Source: Leptodontidium sp. MPI-SDFR-AT-0119
Taxonomy: Eukaryota > Ascomycota > Leotiomycetes > Helotiales > Leptodontidiaceae
Reading direction: 5' to 3'
NCBI GenBank assembly: GCA_020726505.1
Contig: JAHLEZ010000024.1
Coordinates: 496,001-560,000 of the forward strand
Length of the DNA stretch: 64,000 nt
The position numbers were made by a program, and so were the translations under genes. Shown here one piece after another: positions 33,690-45,444 of the stretch (position 1 is its first letter; the number at the start of each line of letters is the position of its first letter). The notes beneath the pieces are model-generated. The model was not told the origin of the DNA. It ran no database searches and was given only the letters and a program-made list of their open reading frames with translations.

Positions 33690-34733
33690 TTAATATCGAG
33701 GGTACCTTGATATCCATCTCTCCTTAGCCGTTAATTCATTAACATTTTTTGGACGACCTCCCCATCCCCCCCATTCATTATTAACATTTATATCGTCCAA
33801 TCTCTTTTGATCTTCAGCCTTAACCTTAGCACCACGATGTATTAGAAGATCCAAAATAGCTTTATCCATCTTGTTAAGGGCCCATCCCAATACACTTATA
33901 GGATTACCACCATTATAGAATTCCGTATTGACATCGGCCCCGTTGTCGAGGAGCAATCGGACGCTGTCAACAACACCGTATTGAACGGCATTAATCAAGG
34001 CTATCGTAGAGCTCTCTTGATTCGTAAAGTCCACTTCCCAGTCCAAAAGCACTTTGAGAATGCCGGCGTCCCACCTACACACGGCCGACATTAGTATGTC
34101 GTCGCGGTATTCCCTGTCAACACCTGCTCCTAGCTCTAGTAATAACAATACCGCAGTCTCGCCCCCATTGCGAACTGCTTCTTGGAGCGCCTTGTGTAAC
34201 TTGTTTCGGTTCGTAATATCGGTAAAGTGGTCTCGTATATTCACTTTTGCTCCCCTCTGGAGGAGCAGCTGCACAACAGCACTGTGGCTGTTGCTAGCTG
34301 TCTTTAGCAACGCATCGTCTAAAACGTCTCGGTTTACAATATCGGCTCCCGAGTCTATTAATAACTCGGTAATATGGTAGTGCCCTGAAGACGCCACTGC
34401 AGCTAGAGTTGGCCCCTCTACTCCTGCTCCTGCCTCAAGTAGCAACCGTACGATAGCATCGTATCCGTTGACGGCTGCTACATGCAGGGCTCCCGTAGTG
34501 CTGTCAACGTCGATACGGCTTTCGAGAATGGTGCGAACAATCTCTTGGTGCCCGTATCCAGTAGCGAAGAGAAGCGCCGCTGATTTTTCTTCCGCCGTCA
34601 CCACGCCCGTTCTGACTAGCATCGCCCCGAAGACAGTGCCATATCCATTCACGGCTGCCTCGAGCAGCCATGTTTTCGAAGGCTTCTCGGTCGCCAGGGC
34701 GTAGGCGGCCATCTCGAACAAGAGGTGTAGCAT
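33690..34733 (-). CDS. Ankyrin-repeat protein, N-terminally truncated
   Basis: A 347-residue frame with seven or more ankyrin repeats, for example GALHVAAVNGYDAIVRLLLE, SGHYHITELLIDSGADI and DSVRLLLDNGADVNTE. The frame is open upstream of ATG 34733 to a TAG near 34780, and coding-like sequence continues to about 34830, where a piggyBac-like element begins. The gene was therefore probably longer, perhaps with an N-terminal NACHT or F-box module, and lost its start. The C-terminus ends naturally after a short Gly/Trp-rich tail. Ankyrin repeats are protein-binding scaffolds; no function can be given. Confidence 0.7.
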   Translation of the reverse strand: MLHLLFEMAAYALATEKPSKTWLLEAAVNGYGTVFGAMLVRTGVVTAEEKSAALLFATGYGHQEIVRTILESRIDVDSTTGALHVAAVNGYDAIVRLLLEAGAGVEGPTLAAVASSGHYHITELLIDSGADIVNRDVLDDALLKTASNSHSAVVQLLLQRGAKVNIRDHFTDITNRNKLHKALQEAVRNGGETAVLLLLELGAGVDREYRDDILMSAVCRWDAGILKVLLDWEVDFTNQESSTIALINAVQYGVVDSVRLLLDNGADVNTEFYNGGNPISVLGWALNKMDKAILDLLIHRGAKVKAEDQKRLDDINVNNEWGGWGGRPKNVNELTAKERWISRYPRY

Positions 34734-34834
34734 TTCATTCGAATCCGATGAGCTGTCCGGCAGACCGTGGCCACCCGCGGCCTATGCCTCAGCATCGTGT
34801 GCTCGCCACTTCACGACAGATTCCCGGAGTCGGC

Positions 34835-37800
34835 CTATCCCCTTGAGTGCCATAAGCGCCCTCCCCACAGCGCACGTGCGCTGAACGGTTGCCATGGTAG
34901 CCTACATTACAGGGCTCCTTAGCGTTAGTGTGGGGCATCAAAGAAACATTAACAAAGCCACTTTCTGGCCCACAATCATCCACTTTTTGATGTAGTTAAC
35001 GATGCCCGAACTTGTAGTTGCAGATACCACCGATGCTGGGACTCTTCGGCCGAAGGTAAAGCCACTTTTAAAGGCTGGCTCTTCTTTTAAACCTATGGAG
35101 CTAGACGAATTCGACTTTGAGATGTATATGCCATAGGATTACTCTTTAGAGGACCCTATTACCCTTTTCACGTAATACTATAATATAGACATAGTAGATT
35201 AAATCGTTTTGGCTATAAACTCCTACTAACAGAGTTTATTAGGCGATACACCGAAACCTAAATCTCGTGCAGCGGCATAAGAACTTACTTGTCGATTGGA
35301 AATCTACTTGTATTTAGCCTTTTGTATTTATATGATAGTGTACCCTACAAATATTATTTACGACTACTAGTTTACGAAAAAAATGACTCCTTTTCACTCT
35401 ATTACGAAGCTCTTTTTTAGGAACCGGTTTTAAGAGCTACGTCGGCGATTTAAGATATGTGAGGATAAGAATGCCCACTTGTATATAAAGGTTAGTTTCT
35501 TACTTAATTTTGATTATTTTAAGCTAACTTTACATAGATAAAACCTTTAAATATATATATTTAAGAAACAAACTTGCGTTTTTGGAAACTAAGTTAGTAA
35601 GTAGCTGTTAATGAAGTTATTTAACGATACACTAGTCGAAGTAAATTTATTACTATTATACTTAGTAAATTAACACTTACTGAAATCAAGATTTAAGTAG
35701 TTACACAAGAAGGCTTTTTTTTAAAGTGGGCGTACCACGTACCTGGAAAGAATAGCGGTGTATACAGAGTCGAAAAACCTAGGGATCTTAATAAGACTTA
35801 AGTAGTTGTGCCTCACTTATTAAGCTCTCTACTAGAAACTATATATTATATATATGTTAATAACCTTTTTACTTTGTTATAGTTGTTTAAGTACTTACAA
35901 AAGATAAATATCACATTTACAGGTATATATCGAATCTCATTTAAAGTAGTTTAAGAGCTTGTGGACCTTAAAAAGCAAAGGGAAAAGGGGCTAAATACTA
36001 TATTATTGTGACGAGCTGACGCATTGCTATAGGATTAGTGCCTTGCAGGCCTCAGGCCGCGAGCCCCTATTTAACTTCTCTTGATTTCTTAATCTTTAAT
36101 TTTTACTTTGTATTCTAAGAACGTATATAGGAATTAGAAAGCCTGTTACGTCACATTATATAAGTCCTTTAGTTACGACTACCGTATCTGTTTATTTGTT
36201 TGTCTATTTATCTGGCCTAATCTGTCTATTCTGTATTTTGTCTGCTTTAATTTGTCCGAATAATATTTTATTTAACCTCTAATACTCTGCCGCATTTATT
36301 AACTCTTTACTCGTCTATTAAACGCTCGATCGAGATAATACTTTAGCTCTTTACTATATAAAGCTTACTTTATAACCTTTTTTCTCTCCTTTATTTATAT
36401 TTTCGATTTTATATAATATAACGACCCTTATTCCCGTTTAGTAACTTTAGTAGTTTACTAAGTAAGTCGCTAACTTTTAAATTTAAGTCGAAGCTTTGTA
36501 AGTAGCACAAACCTCTTGTCCGAAGCCTATTCTCCCCGACCCTACGAAGTTCGACGGCAAAACATATTACTTCGATATATGGCTCCTAATTATTAAAGCT
36601 AAACTACGTGTAAATAGCCTCTCTAGCGCCCTTGGCGACTCCGTGGCACAGTTTTATTACGTATACGACCGTCTCGAATCCCAAGTTTAATCGCAAGTGT
36701 TATTATAACTAGCGACCGCGGAGTAAAAGTAATTTTAGTTATACTAATCGATCCTCGACTAGCTTTCTTAAGCCCTCGACAACTTAAACAAGACTTAAGA
36801 AGCTATCGACCGCCTCTATCGAATTGACTAAGCCTTCGAGTTTATACTTAATTACATTGCTAAGTTCGAACATATATTATACGAAGTAAAAGGACATAAT
36901 TAAGACGACGATTATAAGATCTCTGCCTTTCGATTTAGTCTTAGTTTAATAATTAAGAATCGTCTCGCGTAATAGTTAAAACTGCCTTTATTATACCTTT
37001 AATTCTTACGAGTTATATAAAAGCTGTCTTCTTGTTTTAATACTTTAGGTCCTCTTAACTCGACTCATAATCCTTCGTCTCGACTATATATTACAAATGC
37101 CCCTCTAGCGACTACTTAATATAGTGACTTAATAAATATCTCGAATATAAGTATAAATTTAATTGACATACTTAGTCATTTCTTATTTAATAAACTAATA
37201 CGCCAATTATATAAGGACATAAGTGCTTACTTACGCTATAGTAGTTTCGACTATTAATTAAAGGATTACTACGAATTAGCTCGGCCTTTTATAAACTCTC
37301 GATTTACTAGTATAAGCGGAAAGAAGGTAATAATCGCTACTTTAGACGACAATTACGATCTTAACGACTATAATTTAAACGACTTAAAGTATCTTAACGT
37401 ATAGTAAAAGGGTATTTTTAAGACTTAAGACGCTTAAGACGAGCCTTTTTCGGAGGGGGGGGTAATGTGACGAGCTAACGTATTACTATAAGATTAGTGC
37501 CTTATAGGCCTTAGGCCGCGAGCCCTTATTTAACTTCTCTTAATCTCTTTATTTTTAATCTTTACTTTGTATTTTAAGAACGTATATAGGAATTAGAAAG
37601 CCTGTTGCGTCACAATTATAAGAAGAGACTTACGCCTTCCTTACTAAATTGGGTTTAGTTAGCTAATAAGGCTTTTAAGATAAAGCCTTCGCCTTACTTA
37701 TATTAATATATTAAGATAGTAAAAACAAGGTTTTACAAGTACGAAAACGACTAAAAGAGACTACTAGTAATGCAGTTATAAGCAAGGCTTTATACGGCCC

Positions 37801-38504
37801 CGGTGAGGCTATTAAAGCTTTATAAATTCCAAAGAGCTTTAACGTATATAACTAATTTATAAGAGTTATAAACCTAAGGGATTAATACTACGCTTATAAT
37901 AGTGGCCTTAGGCGTATTTAAAGAGGTTTAATATAGTATTTATACTAATATTTATTATTAATTATATTAAGTAATTGTTTTTTAATTAGTAAATACTTTA
38001 AATATAAGATAAAAACTATTACTTTTTATAATTAAGATAATTTTTAGATATAACTTATAGAGTTACTAATAGAGAGTAAAAAGGATGTGTCGGGCTCTCG
38101 TAAGAGACGTATTTTAGGGTTATTTAAAGACGCTTTTGAAGTTTTAGTTTATTAATACATACTTATTAAAATGTTAATAAAAGTAAACTACGTAACGTGT
38201 AAAGAGGGTAAGTTTTTTAATTAACTTAAGAAGAGAGTAACTTTAGCTAAAAAAGCTATTAATATAAGCTAACTAAGTAAGAGAACTTACTTAATCTTTG
38301 GATATAAAGAATATAATATTTATCTTTATAAATTAATAGATTATTTTATAATCTTTTATAAAAAATAACACGATTTAGTTATAAAATGAGGGGTTTTAAA
38401 TAATTGCCTTAAAACTTTAGTGTTCCTCGCTTAATTAGGCTATCACTTAGGGGTGCCTTATAGGGCCTTTAGGAGGGCGCTCCTAGTGGCACTTAAGGGG
38501 ATAG
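34835..38504 (+). mobile_element. piggyBac-like DNA transposon, degenerate, with nested LTR element
   Basis: The ends are inverted: CTATCCCCTTGAGTGCCA at the left (34835) and the complement of CTATCCCCTTAAGTGCCA at the right (38504). The plus-strand frame starts at about 35002 (MPEL...) and includes EIYLYLAFCIYM near 35310 and LRRRFKICEDKNAHLY near 35440, which match the N-terminal part of the DDE_Tnp_1_7 (piggyBac-type) domain. Coding traces resume at 37620-38060. A 1608-bp LTR element interrupts it. Stops at former CAA/TGG positions indicate RIP. No TTAA duplication is visible at the ends, so the family call is moderate. Confidence 0.75.
36007..37614 (+). mobile_element. Gag-only LTR retrotransposon (1608 bp), nested
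   Basis: Two 149-bp LTRs (36007-36155 and 37466-37614) begin TGTGACGAGCT and end GTCACA, and the element is flanked by ATTAT on both sides (36002-36006 and 37615-37619). A purine run with eight G precedes the 3' LTR. The interior holds only a gag-like frame in plus orientation (FDIWLLIIKAKL, SVAQFYYVYDRLESQV), broken by RIP-type stops. No protease, RT or integrase trace was found, and there is no room for them. It is inserted in the piggyBac-like element. Confidence 0.85.
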
Positions 38505-38512
38505 CCTCTCCG

Positions 38513-38828
38513 TATCCCCTTGAGTGCTATAAGCGCCCTCCCCATAGCGCACGTGCGCTAAACGGTTGCCATAGTAGCCTATATTACAGGGCTCCTTAGC
38601 GTTAGTGTAGGGCATTAAAAAAATATTAATAAAGCTACTTTTTAGCTTATAATTATTTACTTTTTAATATAATTAACGATGCTTAAACTTATAGTTATAG
38701 ATATTACTAATACTGGGACCTTTCGGCCGAAGGTAAAGTTACTTCTAAAGGTTAGCTCTTTTTTTAAACTTATAAAGTTAAACGAATTCGACTTTAAGAT
38801 ATATATGTCATAGGATTACTTTCTAAAG
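38513..38828 (+). mobile_element. Truncated second copy of the piggyBac-like element
   Basis: Starts TATCCCCTTGAGTGC only 8 bp after the previous copy ends and repeats 34836-35150 (terminal repeat, leader and first 40 or so codons) with many C-to-T and G-to-A differences. It breaks off at about 38828. Confidence 0.8.
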
Positions 38829-39286
38829 GATCTGTCGAGCACCGTAGGGAGGAGCTTCAGGTAGTTTGAAAGTCTTGAATTGTAAAGTAAAGGGGTAGCT
38901 CCCTAGCTATACGGGAGCTCTAGAGATCTAGTTATATAAGTAACTTTTAGTTGGTTCTAGCGACTATCGTAGGTCTTAGTAGTCTTAGTACACGACATAC
39001 CCCCTTCGCTTAAACGATAATAAGAGTAGTAAGCGAACGTAAACAGTGCCTAATAATAGCTTAAACGATAATAGTAGTAACTAAGTAATATAAAAGTAAA
39101 TATCACTAAGATGTCGACGCTAGAGGTAGTAGTATATATACTTAAGTAAGTCCTTTTAAACGTTCTTTCCTCTTTACGTAACTTTTACGTAAAATTAATA
39201 AATATAGCTAAGAAGTCTCGTGCCGGCCGCGCCGCCTTCGCCGTTAACGCCGCCGCTACTCGCGTAATAAGAAAGCGTATAAGTAT
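38829..39286. other. Repeat-like AT-rich stretch left of the copia element
   Basis: Contains two TTAAACGATAATA-type short direct repeats (about 39010 and 39060) and a broken frame from ATG 39111 ending in an Ala/Arg-rich run. It may be the leader and gag start of another retroelement, but I cannot assign it. Confidence 0.35.
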
Positions 39287-39577
39287 TGTGAAAATAGGTG
39301 AGCCAATCAGAAGAGAGGAAGCGCAGTAGGTGAGGACACGTGATTAGAGACAAAGTAAATTGCTTGCTTGCTTGAGAGAAGAGCCATAAGGGCTCTTCGG
39401 TAGTTATATACAATATTAGCTTCTCTAGAAGCTTCGACGACTACGTAATCGATTACGTGGCTCTTACGGACTACGTAATCGAATACGAGAGTAATTTCCG
39501 GTCCGCGTAAGCAGTAGAGATTACTCCGGCTATTCTCGCGTAGAATCGGCACGAGTTACCGAAGTCAAAATCTAACA
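39287..39577 (-). repeat. 3' LTR of right copia element (291 bp)
   Basis: Same sequence, inverted, as the left element's LTR at 3397-3687; the 81-residue frames they share are identical. Confidence 0.93.
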
Positions 39578-42500
39578 CGCCCTCTTAATAAGTGCCGTAA
39601 TAGCTTTATAAGCTTATATACAAGCTAGCTTTAAAGTAGAGCTTGTATTTACAAGAATATATGTAATATATGAAATATCCCTTTACGGAGGTAAGCCAGT
39701 TATAAGAAAGGAAATACCCGTAATACGCTCTTTAGAATCACAGTTTATTTTCCTCTATTTTTAGCCTTATTCGGCTAGTCTCAAATGCCTTATGAATTCA
39801 ACGAATTTAGGCTTGTCTAGCGGCTTTATAAAGCCGTCGGCTTTTTATTTAGACCCTTTTATATAAATTAAGTCTATTTCGCCTTAGTTTATGAGGTCGC
39901 GAACAAAGTGATATTTAACGGCAATATACTTAGTCCTCTCGTGGAATTAAGAGTTATTAGCCAATAGGAGAGCGCCGTTATTATCCGTATAAACAGGAAA
40001 TTTTTCCTGTATATAATAGCCTAATTTAGTTAGAAGTTACTTTATATAAACAGCCTCTTTAAAAGCCAAATTAATAGCTATATATTCAGCCTCAGTCGTA
40101 CTTTGAGCTATAATACTTTATAGCTTGCTTTTCTAGCTTATTAAGTAACTAGTTAAGTAAAAGCTCAAGCCGCTAGTCGATTTAGCCGTACTAATATCTC
40201 CGGCGTAGTCGGCGTCGCAATAGCCGCTTATATATCGACTAGGACTTTTTTTATAGATTAGCCCTAGCCTTTTTGATCCTTTTAGGTATCTAAGCACGTT
40301 TTTGAGGGCAATTATATAGTAGGCGCTAGGGTTACTAGCAAATCGAGCGAGCTTTATTACCGCGTAGCAAATATTAGGTCTAGTAGCTAGCGTAAGAAAC
40401 AAGAGGCAGCCTATGATTTACTGAAATAGATTTATTTCCTCTTTATTAGCCTGATTAGAATTAGGCTTTAATTTAACCTTTGAATCTATTAGTATATCTT
40501 TAGGCTTACAATCAGTCATATTAAACCGCGCTAACACTTTCTTAATATAGCTCTCTTAGTATAACTTCATATAACCTTTGTCTAAGTTGTACTCGATATT
40601 TATGCCCAAGTAGTCCTTTATTAGCCCCAAATCCTTTAATTTAAAGAGCTTTTTAAGCTCTAGAATAAAGGATTTAATATTATTGACGTTTAGGCCAATT
40701 ATTACTAAGTCGTCTACGTAAATAGAGACTATAAGCTGTTACTCCTTATTAATTAAGATACAACTTTCAGTAGTCAAGGCTTAAAAGCCGAGTTTTTTGA
40801 CTAGGACTTCTTTTAGCGTAATAAACTAGAGCCTAGCTGACTGTTTTAGCCCGTATAAGGCTTTATTAAGTAGGAGTAGTTTACTAGCGTATTTTTGGGC
40901 GTTTATGCCTTTAGGAGGCACAATATATAGAGTGTTGACGTTAATATTACTCTGTGTAAAAGCTGATATTATATTAACTTTCTATATAACCTAACTATAA
41001 AGGACCGCTAGGGCGAATATTAGTCGCCAAGCTATTTGTTTTATTACGCTAGCGAACGTATTGACGTAGTTAAGGCTATAGAGTTGCTCGAACCCTTTAG
41101 CGACGAATCTAGCTTTGAATTTAAAGAAATTAGGTGATTCTTTAATTTTATATACCCACCTCGTTTTTAAAGGCTTATAAGCCTTACTAGCGTCTTTTGG
41201 CACTATTTCCCAAGTATTATGACTTTCTAGGGAATTAGCTTCTTTTTCCATGGCTTTTAGCTAATAGTCCTTATACGGAGAGGCTATAGCCTCTTTAAGG
41301 CTTTTAGGCTCATAGATTTGAAGGCCTTTTTCTTGTTTAATAACGATTTTATTAGCCTCTAGCTCTTCAGGTAGCTTTATTAGCCCCATTTCTAGATCTT
41401 CGTCTATTTTAGAGCTTATTAGAGCTATAGAAGCTAGTCTCTTAACGTCTTTATAAACAGAAAAAGCTTCTTTTTCCTCTTCGATTAACTAGTCGTTTAG
41501 CTGGCGAATAGCCGTATTAGAGCTTAATTGTATTACTGGCTGATTTTCCGAAGAGTTATTAGAGTCTTTGGCGCTAGCACTAGCGTTTCTAGTTACGACG
41601 TTAGGCTCTTAACTCGAATAATCCTTTTTAGGCCTTTTAATAGGCGCTTTAGGCATTTCCGGGCTAGCCGTATTAGGCCTTTTATTGACCTTTGGCGTTT
41701 GAGGGAGCTCTTGTGCGAATAAGTCGGATTCGTCTTTAAAATCCGTTTTCTCGCCCTCTGATTAGTCGATAGGCGACTTTTCGCTTATATTACCTTTATT
41801 AAGTATTTCGTCGTTAATACCACTTATTGACTTAGTAGTATCATCACTAGCGCCTTTAAACTCTTCAAGTGTTTCGACTATATTATCGTAGTCGATTTTA
41901 TTAGTCTCTTCTATTATGTCGTCCTTAAGGATTAAATCCTCTTTTATTAGGACGTTTTTAGAGCTTATAACGGCTCTTTTACTTGGTAAATAAACCAAGT
42001 AGTTATTAGAAGACTCAAAACCTACAAGGATACCCCTGTCGGATTTATCAGCTAGCTTATGAGCTCTTTTATTCTCAAGTACGTAAGTTAAAGAACTTAA
42101 TATGCGAATATAATCGATTGTCGGTAATTTACCGCATAAAGCTTCAAAAGGCGTCTTCTTTATGACGGAGTTATATAACTGATTCTTGATATGAGCTATC
42201 CCTTGTAATACATATGGCTATAAAAACAAGGGTATCCTTTTAGCCTTATAAACGCTAATTAGCCGTTCTATTAAGTATTTATTTAACCTTTCAGCTATCC
42301 CGTTTTGGGAAGGGGAATAAGGGCTAGTATATTCACAAAAATACCCTTTTTACTTATAAAAAAGCGTCCATTTATTAGACTTAAATTCCCTTGCGTTATT
42401 AAGCTTAAAAGCTTTAATATTTACTATAAATTTGATTTTGACGTCTTTTTGACTAAACTGTGTATTTATTATATTACAGAAGTCGATTAGTACGTCATAG

Positions 42501-43261
42501 GCGTCGGCTTTGAGTTTTAAGGCATATAGCCATATAACTCGTGATCCTCTACATGTAATAGTGAAGATATAGCGCTCTCCTTTAAGTCCTTTGACTTTAA
42601 AAGGCCCTGCGATATCGATATCGAATATAGTCAAGGGTGGCGCGTCTGACATAGGCTTCTTACTGCCGATCACGTGTATTTTGCCGCTATTACAAGCGTT
42701 ATAGTCGGCTAGCTCTACGTCTTTTTGTCGGATTTTCTTTAATTTATGGCTTTTCTCGATCGTTCTAAGAATCGACTCTTTATTTATATACACTAGCCTC
42801 TTATAATAAAGGTCTAGCGACGTATTTGAGTCTACTTAATATATTACAGGCTCTAAGACGTCGTAGTCAACTTCCGCTTGAACATAATAGGCGTTATAAT
42901 CCTATTTAGCCTCTAATTAGCCCTTTTTATGCTTTAATAAAGTACTGTTCTTAGTAAAGTTAATTGACTAGCCTTTTTGAGTCATTTCCCGTGAGCTTAA
43001 TAGGGTCGTTTTTAGCCCCGGAATATAGTTTACCCCTTAGATAACTACTTTTAGGCTATTATTGCCCTTTATAGGAATATCTCCTATGCCTAGTACCGGT
43101 AATACGTCGCCGTTAGCGATTGTAACCGATTTTCGAAGAGTAGGCTTATAATTAAGAAGCTATCCCTTATTAGGCGTGTAGTGCTCGCTAGCACCGGAGT
43201 CTAGAACTAGTCTGTAATTATAAACTGTTCTAAAAGCTTGATTTACAATATCACGTTCTAA

Positions 43262-44299
43262 TTAGTCGGAATCGGATTCGCTTAAGTCCTCTACTACGGT
43301 ATTTATAAAAGTACTTATAAGTAGGGAAGGTTTAAGCTGCATTTTAGGCTTATTTGCCTTTATAGGCTTTCTAGCCGTTATATACTTATTTGGCGGCGAA
43401 TTAGTCTTAGATACGGTTATAATAACCTTACTAGACTCTGTTTTCTGCTCGCCTTTTGACTCCTTAGCCTTTTTAGCCTTATTAGGCTTATTATTCGGAT
43501 TTTCCGAATTATTAGGCTTTAGCTCCGGGTGTAAGACCCAGCACGTAGACGTTATATGTCCCGTGACTCTACATTTATTACAGTATTTTCTATTATTACC
43601 TCTACCGCCTTTAGACGCTTTATTAACGTTAAGGTCAGCGTTAGCCCTTATACGAGCTTCTTCCGAAATTAGGTCGTTAATTAGACCGTCAATATCGATA
43701 TTCTTAAGATCACCTGACATTTTCTCGTATTTACGAGACAAAAAGGCGTCAAAAGAGCTCGGCAAGCCTTTTAGTATTAGGCTAGCTATTACGGGCTTGG
43801 GAATCTCATAGTCTAGCTGTTTTAGGTATATGGCGCTCGATTAGATTACGCTAGTATATTCGTCTATACTCTTATAAGAGCTGTAATTAGAGTCGACGAT
43901 TTGGTTTATATAACGACTAACTAGCTCTAGCGTTAATTAGCCGAAAGTAGCCTGAATAGCGTTCCACAGCTTCTTAGCCGTATTTTTGTCTTTGAATCGC
44001 TCTTGATTTTCTAGCGATATTATCGACTTTAGCGCCCCTAGCGCTTTTTGGCTTTAAGTCTCAAAGTAGTCTAACTTCTCATAGTATTTTACAGCTAGCT
44101 CTTGAGAATAAGGGGCTAATACGGATCTACCTCCTTCAGTACCCCTAGCGTAATACAAGGATTAGTCCGGAGGTGAAGCTTTGCCGGAAATATAAGGCAT
44201 ATAGCCATTAATTTCCAGGAATAAACTAGCGGGATTTATCCACTCAATATAGTTAGATTTCCCTACTAGTTTCTCTCCCTTAAAGGCAGTAGCAGCCAT
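43262..44299 (-). pseudogene. copia gag gene, broken
   Basis: From ATG 44299 the frame reads MAATAFKGEKLVGKSNYIEW, the usual start of fungal copia Gag, then meets several stops. The 3' part (43811-43262) is open and ends in a CCHC zinc knuckle and a Lys/Pro-rich tail. Gag would form the particle and bind RNA, but the stops preclude that. Confidence 0.8.
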
Positions 44300-45108
44300 T
44301 TTGAGCTTATCTCGATTGAGTTTAGCTTCTTTGATTCCTCTTAGGCAAATATCACTTATAGTAATTTAGACTATTTTAGTCTTAGACTTTATTTAAGTCT
44401 TTAACCTCACGTTGAGGCTCCCTCTTTAATTTAGTATGCCCTAAATCGATTTAAAATCGATATATTAAGGTAAAAGTCTTGCCAAGGACTTATATATTAC
44501 CTTACCAAGGGTTTCGCTTAACTAGTATTATAACAGGGTTCCCAGCGGTCTGCTTAGGCTCTTATTACAACGCTAGCGCCACTACTAGCTTAGTTTATCT
44601 CACAGGAGGTAAATAGGCTCAATTAACTGTAACCCTCTCCGAGGATGGCTTCTTATACAGCTAGAAAAGCCTAAAACCACTGTAATTTGTGTTAGACTAG
44701 TAACGATCCGGACAGCTACTCCCTAATACAGCCACGCTAATACGCTACTAATAGCCACTACTAACGCCGTAAAGGTATAGGCACCTAGGAATGAGAAGCT
44801 TGTTATAAGACCTAAAACCGCAATCTAGGTGGCTACGCACGCTTATAACGTCTAGGGACTACTAGGTTATGATTTCCCTAGGGTTTAGTCTCAGGGTCAA
44901 AGGCCTCGGGTCCGTAATACGTCCTAATCGGGTTAGTAAGGGCTCAAAGTGGACTAGCTTACTTCAATTAAGAGAAACTAGTATGGCTTTCTCGACAAGC
45001 GTTTGAACGGAAGCAGCGGTAATACTAGTCCGAGTCCAGTTAGTAGTCTCAATCAGGAAAAGCGTGTCGGTAATTGATATAATAGGCCACCTTAGCGAAT
45101 TGCTACCA

Positions 45109-45399
45109 TGTGAAAATAGGTGAGCTAATCAGAAGAGAGGAAGCGTAGTAGGTGAGGACACGTGATTAGAGACAAAGTAAATTGCTTGCTTACTTGAGAG
45201 AAGAGCCATAAGGGCTCTTCAGTAGTTATATACAATATTAGCTTCTCTAGAAGCTTCGACGACTACGTAATCGATTACGTGGCTCTTACGGACTACGTAA
45301 TCGAATACGAGAGTAATTTCCGGTCCGCGTAAGCAGTGGAGATTACTCCGGCTATTCTCGCGTAGAATCGGCACGAGTTACCGAAGTCAAAATCTAACA
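45109..45399 (-). repeat. 5' LTR of right copia element (291 bp)
   Basis: Same length as the other two LTRs with about five differences from the element's own 3' LTR, four of which are C/T or G/A in the RIP direction. The bases outside (45400-45404) read ATCTT in element orientation. Confidence 0.9.
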
Positions 45400-45444
45400 A
45401 AGATAGACTCCGTTAGAAACCAAATTATAAACTATTTATTTGCT

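Larger units (their letters stand above)
39287..45399 (-). mobile_element. Full-length Ty1/copia retrotransposon (right copy), RIP-damaged
   Basis: A 6113-bp element on the minus strand: 5' LTR 45109-45399, leader to about 44300, gag starting at ATG 44299 with a CCHC zinc knuckle (CNKCRVTGHITSTC) in the open frame 43811-43262, integrase near 42793-42350, RT near 41251-40450, RNase H near 40402-39830, and 3' LTR 39287-39577. It is the same family as 1-3687 but inverted. It keeps longer open pieces than the left copy, for example an uninterrupted 147-residue integrase segment, yet still has many stops. The five bases outside its two ends differ (AGTAT on the left and AAGAT on the right, plus strand), so it lacks its own target duplication. 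Confidence 0.93.
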
